From the NCBI GenBank assembly GCA_043744175.1, contig JAYTVD010000133.1:1-17675 (forward strand): 17,675 nt of DNA, read 5' to 3'. The notes beneath the pieces were generated by a model. That model made no database searches. It saw only the letters and a list, made by a program, of their open reading frames with translations, and was not told the DNA's origin. Positions 6,182 through 15,039 of this stretch are shown piece by piece; the first letter of the stretch is position 1; every line of letters begins with the position of its first letter. The stretch comes from JANMEX01 sp043744175. Lineage in GTDB: Bacteria; Pseudomonadota; Alphaproteobacteria; Rhizobiales; Rhizobiaceae. The position numbers and the translations under genes are program-made.

Positions 6182-7229
6182 AGCCCAGCACTTTGCTAAA
6201 TGCTGCAATTTCATCCGGCGTCGTCGCAAAGCTCGTTACAAATCGCACCATTGTCTCGTCAGCGTTGACCGTTGCGCTGCCATCTGTCGGCGCGTGCCAA
6301 TCGTAGAAAACCGCGCCTGCCTCGCGCAATGTCGCGCAGGTTTTTGTCTTCAAAATTGCGAATACTTCATTGGCCTGCGGCTGCCACGCCAACCTGGCTT
6401 GTGGCGATTTCCCGATGATTTCCGCTAATTTTGTTGCCATCGCGTTTGAATGGCGTGCGGTGTCCAACCACAAATCATCTTTGAAATAGGCTTCAAACTG
6501 CGCCGAGATAAAGCGTGATTTTGAAAAGAGTTGCGCACCGCGTTTGCGCAAGAACGGCATTTGTGTTTCGAGATTTTTGTTAAATATAACAATGGCTTCG
6601 GCGCACCAACAACCGTTTTTGGTGGCGCCGAAAGACAGAATATCCACCCCGCACTTCCACGTCATTTCGGCAGGAGTGGCGCCCAAAGTGACCAACGCAT
6701 TGGCAAACCGCGCACCATCCATATGCAGCGGCAGGTCGTTCTTCTTGGCGATGGCACTTATAGCAAGGATTTCATCCAGCGAGTGAACGGTTCCTGCCTC
6801 TGTCGCCTGCGTGATGGTGATCGCCATCGGCTGCCCGCCATGTACAAAAGCCGCCGGGTTTTTAGCGATGGCCTTTTCCAGTGCTGGCAATTCCATTTTG
6901 CCATATTGGCCGGGGACCAATTGCAAACGCGAGCCGCCCGTCAAATATTCGACTGCGCCGCATTCATCCTCGGCAACATGTGCCGCGCTGTGGCAAAAAG
7001 TGATGCCGCCGGGCCTGTTTGTTGCCGCAATCGATAGAGAATTAGCGGCTGTGCCCGTTGCCACGAAGTAAACTGATAGCTCGCATTCAAAAATTTCATC
7101 AAAAGTTGCCTCAACAGACTTGTCTAAGTCACTGTTTCCATAGGCTGGTGCATAGCCAACAGAATGGCGCGACACATTGTCCGCGATTTTTGGATGTATT
7201 GCTGCCCAATTATCTGAGGCGAAAATCAT
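6180..7229 (-). CDS. ltaE: Low-specificity L-threonine aldolase
   Basis: The 349-residue protein is a fold-type I PLP enzyme of the beta-eliminating lyase/threonine aldolase family. It cleaves L-threonine and L-allo-threonine to glycine and acetaldehyde. The N-terminal FASDNWAAIHPKI and YGNSDLD are family features. GTAANSL (59-65) holds the phosphate-binding region, HMDGAR (169-174) carries the cofactor-ring Asp D171, and SFGATKNG carries the Schiff-base lysine K204. The length matches the family (about 340-350). The start at 7229 is supported by ACGGAG 8 bases upstream. It is convergent with hsp20 and divergent from gltB across a 403-base gap. It should be cytoplasmic, linking threonine and glycine metabolism. 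The low-specificity label and symbol come from overall similarity. Confidence 0.87.
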   Translation of the reverse strand: MIFASDNWAAIHPKIADNVSRHSVGYAPAYGNSDLDKSVEATFDEIFECELSVYFVATGTAANSLSIAATNRPGGITFCHSAAHVAEDECGAVEYLTGGSRLQLVPGQYGKMELPALEKAIAKNPAAFVHGGQPMAITITQATEAGTVHSLDEILAISAIAKKNDLPLHMDGARFANALVTLGATPAEMTWKCGVDILSFGATKNGCWCAEAIVIFNKNLETQMPFLRKRGAQLFSKSRFISAQFEAYFKDDLWLDTARHSNAMATKLAEIIGKSPQARLAWQPQANEVFAILKTKTCATLREAGAVFYDWHAPTDGSATVNADETMVRFVTSFATTPDEIAAFSKVLG

Positions 7230-7632
7230 GATTTAGGCTCCGTTTTGATGATTTTCGTCTTTAACACTAGTCAAAAGCAAGCCTATTAGGCTCTGAAATC
7301 GTGATTCAATGAAGTAAAATTTGACTCACTAGTGAAATCCACTGTTTCGATATGAATTTTATCGTATTTCGGTGAAAAACCATTTTTTCCTGTCAATCTA
7401 TTGTGTGATAACCCAAAACCTGCCATAAGCAAAATAGGACAGCAATACTGTCATATCTTACGGGTTTGAATTGGCTGGTGCATGATGCGTTCTGTTCCGG
7501 CCTTTGCATTGAAAGCGCAGCAATATTGCTGGAACCCTTAACGAGCATTGATTTGATTTAGGGCTGATTTCTCGTTAGCCCAAAACCTTGGTCTTGCAAT
7601 TGCGCAAGGCCATATTCTGGAAGGATAGAGCC
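7230..7632. promoter_or_regulatory. Divergent regulatory region between threonine aldolase and gltB
   Basis: This 403-base gap holds no gene I can support. It contains several inverted repeats: AGCCTA-T-TAGGCT (7280-7292), flanked by AGTCAAA (7269-7275) and TTTGACT (7320-7326); GACAG-CAATA-CTGTC (7438-7452); the perfect 14-base palindrome CAGCAATATTGCTG (7518-7531); and TAACGAG/CTCGTTA (7539-7545/7571-7577), which competes with GGGCT/AGCCC (7561-7565/7577-7581). Both promoters should lie here. I found no convincing -35/-10 pair and no sigma-54 site with correct GG-N10-GC spacing. Confidence 0.5.
7518..7531. promoter_or_regulatory. Lrp/AsnC-like palindromic operator candidate for gltBD
   Basis: CAGCAATATTGCTG is a perfect 14-base palindrome about 100 bases before the gltB start. 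Its halves fit the Lrp half-sites YAGHAW and WTDCTR completely, but they are separated by 2 bases instead of the 3 in the E. coli consensus. A partial copy, CAGCAATA, lies at 7440-7447. Lrp controls gltBDF in E. coli, so the position is suggestive. The regulator itself is not in the window and binding is inferred. Confidence 0.45.
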
Positions 7633-10600
7633 ATGTCAGTTGTGACGCCATCTGTAGCCAAGAGCCCGGCTGTGCAGACCAGCGCAGTCAAATTGACGGA
7701 GCATAGCGGCCTTCCCAAAGCTCAAGGTCTTTATGATCCTCGTAACGAGCATGATGCCTGCGGTGTTGGCTTTGTTGCCAATATGAAGGGCGTGAAGTCA
7801 CATCAAATTGTCAAAGACGGGCTTTTTATGCTCGAAAACCTCACGCATCGCGGCGCTGTTGGCGCTGATCCTTTGATGGGCGACGGTGCTGGCTTGCTTG
7901 TGCAAATTCCGGATCGCTTTTACCGTGAGGAAATGGCGGCGCTTGGCATCGAACTTCCGGCTGCTGGGGATTATGCTGTCGGCTATATGTTCATGCCGCA
8001 GGATGCTGATCTTCGTGCGCATTGTGAAACTGTGACCCGGGAGGCTGTTGCTTCCGAAGGCCAAGTGCTGCTCGGCTTCCGCGATGTGCCTGTGGATAAC
8101 GCGTCACTGTCAAAAGATCCTGAAATTGCGGCCACCGAGCCATACCATCGCTTGGTATTTATCGGGCGGGGCGCGGGTATTGCCGATCAGGATGAGTTTG
8201 AACGGCGGATGTTCATTCTGCGCAAGGTCATTTCCAGCCGCATCTATAAGGAAACTGAAGGGCGCGATAACGGGTTTTATATCGTTTCCATGTCTTCCCG
8301 CACGGTTGTTTATAAGGGCATGTTCCTCGCTTATCAGGTTGGTGCATACTACAAGGACTTGGCTGACCCGCGCTTTGAATCAGCATTAGTTTTGGTCCAT
8401 CAGCGCTTTTCGACCAACACATTCCCCTCCTGGAAGCTGGCGCATCCGTACCGGATGGTGGCGCACAATGGCGAAATCAACACATTGCGCGGCAATGTGA
8501 ACTGGATGGCGGCGCGGCAGGCTTCGGTGGATTCGGAGCTGTTTGGCAATGATATTTCCAAGCTCTGGCCGATTTCATACGAAGGCCAGTCGGATACGGC
8601 TTGCTTTGATAACGCTTTGGAATTCTTGCATCAGGGCGGCTATTCGCTGGCGCATTCCATGATGATGCTTATTCCGGAGGCATGGGCCGGCAACAAGCAA
8701 ATGTCTGCCGAGCGCAAGGCGTTTTATGAATACCATGCCGCCTTGATGGAGCCATGGGATGGCCCTGCTGCGGTTGCTTTCACTGATGGCCGCCAAATTG
8801 GCGCGACGCTGGATCGTAACGGTCTGCGTCCCGCGCGCTATATTGTGACGGATGATGACCGCGTGATTATGGCGTCCGAGGCTGGCGCGTTGCCAGTGGC
8901 GGAAGAGAAAATCATCAAGAAGTGGCGTTTGCAGCCGGGCAAGATGCTGCTCATCGACTTGGAATTGGGCCGCATTGTTTCGGACGATGAGATCAAGTCT
9001 GAGATGGCTAATGCCTATCCCTATCAGGATTGGTTGAAGCGCACGCAGCTTGTGCTCGAAGAATTGAAGCCCGTTGAGCCACGCGCGGCGCGGACTGACG
9101 TGGCGCTCTTGGATCGCCAGCAGGCGTTTGGTTATACGCAGGAAGACACCAAGATTCTAATGGCCCCAATGGGTACAACGGGCCAAGAAGCGCTGGGCTC
9201 AATGGGCACAGACACGCCTATTTCCGCTATGTCGGATATGTCCAAGCTGCTTTACACCTATTTCAAGCAAAACTTTGCGCAGGTGACTAACCCGCCGATC
9301 GATCCAATCCGCGAAGAATTGGTGATGAGCCTTGTCTCGTTCATCGGGCCGCGTCCAAACATTTTTGACCTTGAAGGCAATTCACGCCGCAAGCGTTTGG
9401 AAGTGCGCCAACCGATTTTGACCAATGAGGATTTGGAAAAAATCCGTTGCATTGGCCATACTGAAGATCGTTTTGACACCAAAACGTTGGATATGACCTA
9501 TCCAACAAGTGAAGCGGCTAGTGGCATGGTGGGTGCTTTGTCGCGCCTGTGTGACCGCGCTGAGGCTGCCGTGGCAGGCGGCTATAACATTATCATTCTG
9601 TCTGACCGTCAGGTCGGTCCGGACCGGATTCCGATACCCGCATTGCTGGCAACGGCGGCTGTTCATCATCACCTTATTCGCAAGGGTTTGCGTACCGCTG
9701 TTGGCCTTGTGTTGGAAACGGGCGAGCCACGCGAAGTGCATCATTTCTGCTGTCTTGCAGGCTATGGCGCGGAAGCAATTAACCCGTATCTGGCGTTTGA
9801 AACGCTGGAAGACATGCACACACGCGGCGATTTCCCGCCGGAAGTGGAAAGTGAAGAGCTGGTTTACCGCTACATCAAGTCTGTCGGCAAAGGCATTTTG
9901 AAGGTCATGTCCAAGATGGGCATTTCCACCTATCAATCCTATTGCGGTGCTCAGATTTTTGATGCCGTTGGCCTGAAGACCGAGTTCGTCAACGCTTATT
10001 TCACCGGCACTTCGACTACCATCGAAGGCGTTGGCATGGCGGAAGTTGCCGAAGAAACAGTGCGTCGTCACACCTCCGCTTTCTCGGATGATCCTGTGCT
10101 GGCACGCTCGCTCGAAGTGGGCGGGGAATATATGTTCCGTATGCGCGGCGAGGCGCATTTGTGGTCGCCGGATGCAGTTGCAAAATTGCAGCACGCCGTG
10201 CGCCAAAACGAACCGGAAACTTTCGCGCAATATTCTGCGATGGTCAACGACAAGGCAGCGCGGGCGCAGACCATTCGCGGCCTATTCAAGATCAAGATGG
10301 CCGAAGATGTTGGCCTCAAGCCAATTTCGATTGATGAGGTTGAGTCTGCAGCGGACATAGTCAAGCGCTTCTCGACGGGCGCTATGTCGTTCGGTTCGAT
10401 TTCGCGTGAGGCGCATTCGACGCTAGCCGTTGCGATGAACCGCATTGGCGGGAAGTCTAACACGGGTGAGGGCGGCGAGGAGCCTGACCGTTATTTGCCG
10501 CTGCCGGATGGCTCGCGCAATCCTGAGCGTTCTTCCATCAAGCAGGTGGCCTCCGGTCGCTTTGGTGTTACGGCGGAATATCTGGTCAACTCGGACATGA

Positions 10601-12345
10601 TGCAAATCAAGGTCGCGCAGGGTGCAAAGCCCGGCGAAGGTGGCCAGTTGCCTGGCCATAAGGTTGATGCGACGATTGCCAAGACACGCCACTCCACACC
10701 GGGTGTCGGCCTCATTTCACCGCCGCCGCACCATGATATTTATTCCATCGAAGATTTGGCGCAGCTGATTTTCGATTTGAAAAACGTCAATCCGGATGCT
10801 GATGTTTCGGTGAAACTGGTTTCGGAAGTGGGCGTTGGTACGGTTGCGGCTGGCGTTGCCAAGGCGCGCGCCGATCACATCACCATTTCCGGCTATGATG
10901 GCGGCACAGGCGCTTCGCCTTTGACCTCCATCAAGCATGCCGGCTCCCCATGGGAAATGGGTCTGGCGGAAACGCAGCAGACATTGGTTCTGAATGGTTT
11001 GCGCTCGCGCATCGCGCTACAAGTGGATGGCGGCTTGCGCACGGGTCGAGACGTCATCGTCGGCGCACTTTTGGGTGCGGATGAGTTCGGTTTCTCTACA
11101 GCGCCACTGATTGCCGCTGGCTGCATTATGATGCGTAAGTGTCATTTGAACACTTGTCCGGTTGGTGTGGCGACGCAGGATCCTGTGCTGCGCAAGCGCT
11201 TTGTTGGCACGCCTGAGCATGTCATCAACTATTTCTTCTTCGTTGCTGAAGAAGTGCGTACCATTATGGCTGCCATGGGTGTTCGCAAGCTGGTGGACTT
11301 GGTTGGTCGTTCGGAGTTGCTTGAGAAAGAAGAGATGATTTCGCTCTGGAAGGCGAAGGGTTTGGATTTCACGAAGCTGTTCTACAAGCCGGAAGCAACG
11401 CTGGATGAAACACGCTGGACCCAGCGTCAGGTCCACCCGATTTCTGATGTGCTGGATCGGAAATTGATCGCCGAAGCCGCTACTGCCTTGACGACCAAGC
11501 AGCCAGTGAAGATTGCGACTGACATCAAGAACGTTGACCGCTCTGCTGGCGCGATGCTTTCCGGTGCGGTTGCCAAGCGTTACGGCCAAAAGGGCTTGCC
11601 GGATAACACAATTCATGTGGCGTTGACGGGCACTGCGGGCCAATCATTCGGTGCGTTTTTGGCTCATGGTATCACGCTTGAACTCACTGGCGATGGTAAT
11701 GACTATGTTGGCAAGGGCCTTTCTGGCGGGCGCATTATTATCCGTCCTTCGGATAAGTCGAAGATCGTGGCTGAAGAGTCCATCATCGTTGGCAACACGG
11801 TTCTCTATGGCGCGACGGAAGGCGATTGTTACTTCCGCGGCGTGGCGGGCGAGCGTTTTGCGGTTCGCAACTCCGGTGCAATTGCTGTTGTTGAAGGCGT
11901 TGGCGATCATGGCTGCGAATATATGACGGGCGGCGTTGTTGTCGTGCTTGGTCAAACGGGCCGCAACTTTGCTGCTGGCATGTCCGGCGGCGTGGCTTAT
12001 GTGCTTGATGAAGACGGCGATTTTGCCCAGCGTTGTAACATGGCGATGGTCGAATTGGAGCCGGTGCCGGAAGAAGATGATTTGCTCGAAAAGCTGCATC
12101 ATCACGGCGGCGACTTGGCGCATAAGGGCCGCGTGGATGTATCAGGCGATATGACACGCCACGATGAGGAACGGCTGTATCAGCTGATATCAAATCATAT
12201 GCACTTCACCGGCTCGACACGTGCGAAAGCCATTTTGGACAATTGGGCCGGTTACCGCGCCATGTTCCGCAAAGTCATGCCGGTGGAATATCGCCGCGCC
12301 TTGATCGAGATGGAACAGGCACGAATGAGCGTGGCAGCGGAGTAG
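7633..12345 (+). CDS. gltB: Glutamate synthase (NADPH) large subunit
   Basis: The 1570-residue alpha subunit of glutamate synthase (GOGAT) makes two L-glutamate from L-glutamine and 2-oxoglutarate. It starts with a short propeptide ending before C43 (EHDACGVGFVAN); this Cys becomes the N-terminal nucleophile of the class II glutaminase domain (about 43-450) after cleavage. A central domain follows, then the FMN-binding synthase domain (about 850-1250) with SFGSISREAH, GEGGEEPDRY and SGYDGGTGASPL. Cysteines C1164, C1170 and C1175 (CIMMRKCHLNTC) have the spacing of the 3Fe-4S ligands. The C-terminal GXGXG beta-helix domain includes GLSGGRIIIRP and GGVVVVLGQTGRNFAAGMSGG. The start is ATG 7633 behind GGAAGGAT; a TTG or GTG start 45 bases upstream lacks this support. 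Length and motifs are intact. gltD follows after 4 bases. Confidence 0.97.
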   Translation: MSVVTPSVAKSPAVQTSAVKLTEHSGLPKAQGLYDPRNEHDACGVGFVANMKGVKSHQIVKDGLFMLENLTHRGAVGADPLMGDGAGLLVQIPDRFYREEMAALGIELPAAGDYAVGYMFMPQDADLRAHCETVTREAVASEGQVLLGFRDVPVDNASLSKDPEIAATEPYHRLVFIGRGAGIADQDEFERRMFILRKVISSRIYKETEGRDNGFYIVSMSSRTVVYKGMFLAYQVGAYYKDLADPRFESALVLVHQRFSTNTFPSWKLAHPYRMVAHNGEINTLRGNVNWMAARQASVDSELFGNDISKLWPISYEGQSDTACFDNALEFLHQGGYSLAHSMMMLIPEAWAGNKQMSAERKAFYEYHAALMEPWDGPAAVAFTDGRQIGATLDRNGLRPARYIVTDDDRVIMASEAGALPVAEEKIIKKWRLQPGKMLLIDLELGRIVSDDEIKSEMANAYPYQDWLKRTQLVLEELKPVEPRAARTDVALLDRQQAFGYTQEDTKILMAPMGTTGQEALGSMGTDTPISAMSDMSKLLYTYFKQNFAQVTNPPIDPIREELVMSLVSFIGPRPNIFDLEGNSRRKRLEVRQPILTNEDLEKIRCIGHTEDRFDTKTLDMTYPTSEAASGMVGALSRLCDRAEAAVAGGYNIIILSDRQVGPDRIPIPALLATAAVHHHLIRKGLRTAVGLVLETGEPREVHHFCCLAGYGAEAINPYLAFETLEDMHTRGDFPPEVESEELVYRYIKSVGKGILKVMSKMGISTYQSYCGAQIFDAVGLKTEFVNAYFTGTSTTIEGVGMAEVAEETVRRHTSAFSDDPVLARSLEVGGEYMFRMRGEAHLWSPDAVAKLQHAVRQNEPETFAQYSAMVNDKAARAQTIRGLFKIKMAEDVGLKPISIDEVESAADIVKRFSTGAMSFGSISREAHSTLAVAMNRIGGKSNTGEGGEEPDRYLPLPDGSRNPERSSIKQVASGRFGVTAEYLVNSDMMQIKVAQGAKPGEGGQLPGHKVDATIAKTRHSTPGVGLISPPPHHDIYSIEDLAQLIFDLKNVNPDADVSVKLVSEVGVGTVAAGVAKARADHITISGYDGGTGASPLTSIKHAGSPWEMGLAETQQTLVLNGLRSRIALQVDGGLRTGRDVIVGALLGADEFGFSTAPLIAAGCIMMRKCHLNTCPVGVATQDPVLRKRFVGTPEHVINYFFFVAEEVRTIMAAMGVRKLVDLVGRSELLEKEEMISLWKAKGLDFTKLFYKPEATLDETRWTQRQVHPISDVLDRKLIAEAATALTTKQPVKIATDIKNVDRSAGAMLSGAVAKRYGQKGLPDNTIHVALTGTAGQSFGAFLAHGITLELTGDGNDYVGKGLSGGRIIIRPSDKSKIVAEESIIVGNTVLYGATEGDCYFRGVAGERFAVRNSGAIAVVEGVGDHGCEYMTGGVVVVLGQTGRNFAAGMSGGVAYVLDEDGDFAQRCNMAMVELEPVPEEDDLLEKLHHHGGDLAHKGRVDVSGDMTRHDEERLYQLISNHMHFTGSTRAKAILDNWAGYRAMFRKVMPVEYRRALIEMEQARMSVAAE

Positions 12346-12349
12346 AATT

Positions 12350-13804
12350 ATGGGCAAAGTAACAGGTTTTCTCGAAATCGACCGGCAGGTGGCGAAGTAT
12401 CAGCCGGCTTCGGATCGTATCCGCCATTTCCGCGAATTTACGCTGCCGATTTCTGAGACGGATGTGAAAAAGCAGGCGGCGCGGTGCATGGATTGCGGCG
12501 TGCCTTATTGCCATGGCGACACGGGCTGCCCCGTGCATAACCAGATCCCGGATTGGAATGATTTGGTCTATAATGGCGATTGGGAAAATGCCATTCGTAA
12601 CCTGCATTCCACCAATAACTTCCCAGAGTTTACAGGCCGCATTTGCCCTGCGCCTTGCGAGGAAGCCTGTACGCTCAACCTTGAAGACGTTCCTGTTACC
12701 ATCAAGACTGTTGAGCAAGCGATTGCGGACAAGGCCTATGAGCTTGGCCATGTGAAGCCGCAACCATCGAACAAAAAGACTGGCAAAAAGGTTGCCATTA
12801 TCGGTTCCGGTCCGGCTGGCATGGCTGCGGCGCAGCAGCTTGGTCGTTCCGGCCATGAGGTGCATGTCTATGAGCGCGAGTCTAAGGTTGGCGGCTTGCT
12901 GCGCTTTGGCATTCCGGACTTTAAAATGGAAAAGCATTTCATTGACCGCCGTGTTGAACAAATGCGCGGCGAAGGCATTACGTTCTTTTGCAACGTGAAC
13001 ATTGGTACAGACAAGACCGTCGATGAATTGCTCACATCTTATGATGCCGCGCTTTATTGCGGTGGCTCGGAAAATCCGCGTCCGGTGGGCATTCCCGGTG
13101 TTGAATTCTCCGGCGTGTTTGACGCGATGCCATATCTGGTGCAGCAAAATAAGCGCGTGGGCGGCGAGGATATTACGTCAAACGCATGGAATGCCGACCC
13201 GATTGTGGCTGGCGGTAAGCATGTGGTGGTTATCGGCGGCGGCGATACGGCGTCTGACTGCGTGGGCACTGCGTTCCGTCAGGGAGCTGTAAAAGTTACG
13301 CAGCTTGATATTCGGCCACAGCCACCAACAAAGGAAGATAAACTCGCCGTTTGGCCCTATTGGGCGACCAAAATGCGTACGTCTTCATCACAAGCCGAAG
13401 GCGCAGAGCGCGAGTTCCAAGTGGCGACGCTTGCCTTCATTGGCGAAGACGGCGTTCTCACCCATGTGAAATGCTGCGAAGTGGATGAGGCCCGTAGGCC
13501 AATTGCCGGCAAAGAATTCTTCATCAAAGCTGATCTGGCGTTCATCGCCATCGGCTTTGCCGGACCTTTAGAAAATGGTTTGGTGCACGGACTTGGTGAC
13601 AAGCTGACAATCCACAGAGACCGCCGTGGTTCCACCAACGTGGTCGCTAATGACAAGGATTATCGTACCAATATCGATAAGTTCTTTGTTGCTGGCGATA
13701 TTCGCCGTGGCCAGTCGTTGGTGGTTTGGGCCATCCGCGAGGGCCGTCAGGCTGCTCGTTCAATTGACCTAGCGCTAATGGGCACGACGGTTCTGCCGCG
13801 CTAA
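12350..13804 (+). CDS. gltD: Glutamate synthase (NADPH) small subunit
   Basis: The 484-residue beta subunit passes electrons from NADPH through FAD to the large subunit. The N-terminal region holds the cysteines of two 4Fe-4S centres: C46, C49, C54, C60 (CMDCGVPYCHGDTGC) and C99, C103, C107 (CPAPCEEAC). The FAD dinucleotide fold starts at IGSGPAGMAAAQQLG (GSGPAG 152-157), and the NADPH fold at VVVIGGGDTASDC (GGGDT 296-300). FFVAGDIRRGQSLVVWAIREGRQAA near the C-terminus is the second FAD contact. GGAG at 12339-12342, inside the end of gltB, is its ribosome site with 7-base spacing, so the two genes form an operon with matched translation. The gene converges on the DUF459 gene with 2 bases between stops and no visible terminator. 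Confidence 0.97.
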   Translation: MGKVTGFLEIDRQVAKYQPASDRIRHFREFTLPISETDVKKQAARCMDCGVPYCHGDTGCPVHNQIPDWNDLVYNGDWENAIRNLHSTNNFPEFTGRICPAPCEEACTLNLEDVPVTIKTVEQAIADKAYELGHVKPQPSNKKTGKKVAIIGSGPAGMAAAQQLGRSGHEVHVYERESKVGGLLRFGIPDFKMEKHFIDRRVEQMRGEGITFFCNVNIGTDKTVDELLTSYDAALYCGGSENPRPVGIPGVEFSGVFDAMPYLVQQNKRVGGEDITSNAWNADPIVAGGKHVVVIGGGDTASDCVGTAFRQGAVKVTQLDIRPQPPTKEDKLAVWPYWATKMRTSSSQAEGAEREFQVATLAFIGEDGVLTHVKCCEVDEARRPIAGKEFFIKADLAFIAIGFAGPLENGLVHGLGDKLTIHRDRRGSTNVVANDKDYRTNIDKFFVAGDIRRGQSLVVWAIREGRQAARSIDLALMGTTVLPR

Positions 13805-13806
13805 TC

Positions 13807-15000
13807 CTATTTTATAACCTTGAAATCATCCACTCTGCCGGGCTTTGCGTCCGGCAGTTTGCCATCCAGGTAGAGTGCATTTGCGGTCGAGGCAGATTTT
13901 TGCGGCGCTACCGGTTTGGTTCCGCCAAGCAATTCGGTATCGCCATCAAAGGCCGGATCAAAAAGTGAGATTGGCGCGAGCCGGGTGATGGCCGCCACAT
14001 CTGGTGCGGCGGGTCTAACTGGCCCCGGCAGTGCAAACGGACCGAGCGCTGTAACCGCAACGGGCTGCACGACATTTCCCAATGCGGCACGAATTGCTTT
14101 TTCGGCGAAAAATGCGATTTTTCGTTTACCAGCGGTGGCTAAGTTAATGCCATCGCTGCCGCGTAGTTTTGCAGGCTGGCCGGTATAGTCGAAGCCATTG
14201 ATCGTGAATGCGCCTTGGTCGTCCACGAAACCTTCCCAAATGTCGACGAAAGTGCCGCCAATATTTTGTGCTTCACGGCGATAGATGTCGTTAAATGCCA
14301 AATAGTCTGCGCTCATTTGGGTGGACTTGAATGGTGGCAATCCAATCCAAACCACTGGTACGCCGAGCGATTTTAGCGTCGTGGAAAATTGTGCAACGCG
14401 GTTTTGATAGGCGGCAGTCCAAGCGGGGCTGCGGACGAGTTCGCTCTTGCCATTGAGCCGAAGTTGCTGGCGATCATTAGCGCCTATCATGACGACTATC
14501 ACCGAGGGTTTGTTTTCGGTGTTTAGATCGACGATCGACTGTGGCCAATTGTAGTAATCATCGCGAATAAAGCCTGACGAGCCATTGGCCTTTTCAACGA
14601 CCTTTACGCCGGTCTCACTAATGAAGGCCGCGTCTATGCCCTCAGCAATGCTTCCGGCCATAAAGTCACCGACGACAAGAATTGTCTTGGCGTCGATCGC
14701 CTTTTCGGAAGGGGCGTCTTTAGGAAATGCAACACCTTGAATTGGCGTGTCTTGTCCACCTGTGCCTGTTGGCGCTGAGATTGGCTTGGGTTTTTTACGA
14801 CCCGCGGGCTTAATCGCAATTTTTTTCTTTTTCGCCGGTGCCGACTGATTTCGCTCTACAAGTCTGGTTCCTGGACTCTTAAATCCGAAAAATTCGAGAA
14901 TAGAAGGTGAATGCGTCTGTTGCGCGTAGGCACTATTGGTTAGTGCCAGCGGAAAAATTACCACTGCTACAGCCAAGACTAGAGCCGTAAAACGCACCAT
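13807..15000 (-). CDS. Exported DUF459-family protein with SGNH-hydrolase fold
   Basis: The 397-residue protein has a signal peptide (MVRFTALVLAVAVVIFPLA through SAYA, cleavage near residue 26). A Lys/Pro-rich linker (51-75, AKKKKIAIKPAGRKKPKP) comes next, then an SGNH-like domain from about 105 to 312. Block I reads VVGDFMAG (109-116), with Phe at 113 where the nucleophile Ser of GDS is usual. Block III is intact as GANDR (173-177). Block V reads DGINL (283-287), with Asn at 286 where the catalytic His of DGIH is usual. The domain is recognisable but may lack hydrolase activity. Family members are periplasmic, and their genes neighbour lytic transglycosylases, suggesting a cell-wall or glycan role. 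The start is ATG 15000; an in-frame TTG at 15012 would add four residues. The transglycosylase gene is 39 bases upstream, probably in the same operon. Confidence 0.8.
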   Translation of the reverse strand: MVRFTALVLAVAVVIFPLALTNSAYAQQTHSPSILEFFGFKSPGTRLVERNQSAPAKKKKIAIKPAGRKKPKPISAPTGTGGQDTPIQGVAFPKDAPSEKAIDAKTILVVGDFMAGSIAEGIDAAFISETGVKVVEKANGSSGFIRDDYYNWPQSIVDLNTENKPSVIVVMIGANDRQQLRLNGKSELVRSPAWTAAYQNRVAQFSTTLKSLGVPVVWIGLPPFKSTQMSADYLAFNDIYRREAQNIGGTFVDIWEGFVDDQGAFTINGFDYTGQPAKLRGSDGINLATAGKRKIAFFAEKAIRAALGNVVQPVAVTALGPFALPGPVRPAAPDVAAITRLAPISLFDPAFDGDTELLGGTKPVAPQKSASTANALYLDGKLPDAKPGRVDDFKVIK

Positions 15001-15039
15001 AATTGACTTCAAGACGTGACCACCACCCGGGTTTACAAT

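Noticed and set aside
7472..7490. Possible sigma-54 promoter (TGGCTGG...GATGC) before gltB
   Set aside because: The GG and GC elements are not spaced by the required 10 bases in any register.
9382..10230. 282-residue minus-strand reading frame inside gltB
   Set aside because: It lies wholly opposite the well-supported gltB coding sequence, has no recognisable domain, and is rich in His, Cys and Arg as expected of an antisense shadow. The same applies to frames at 11017-11643, 11644-12123 and 12275-13147.
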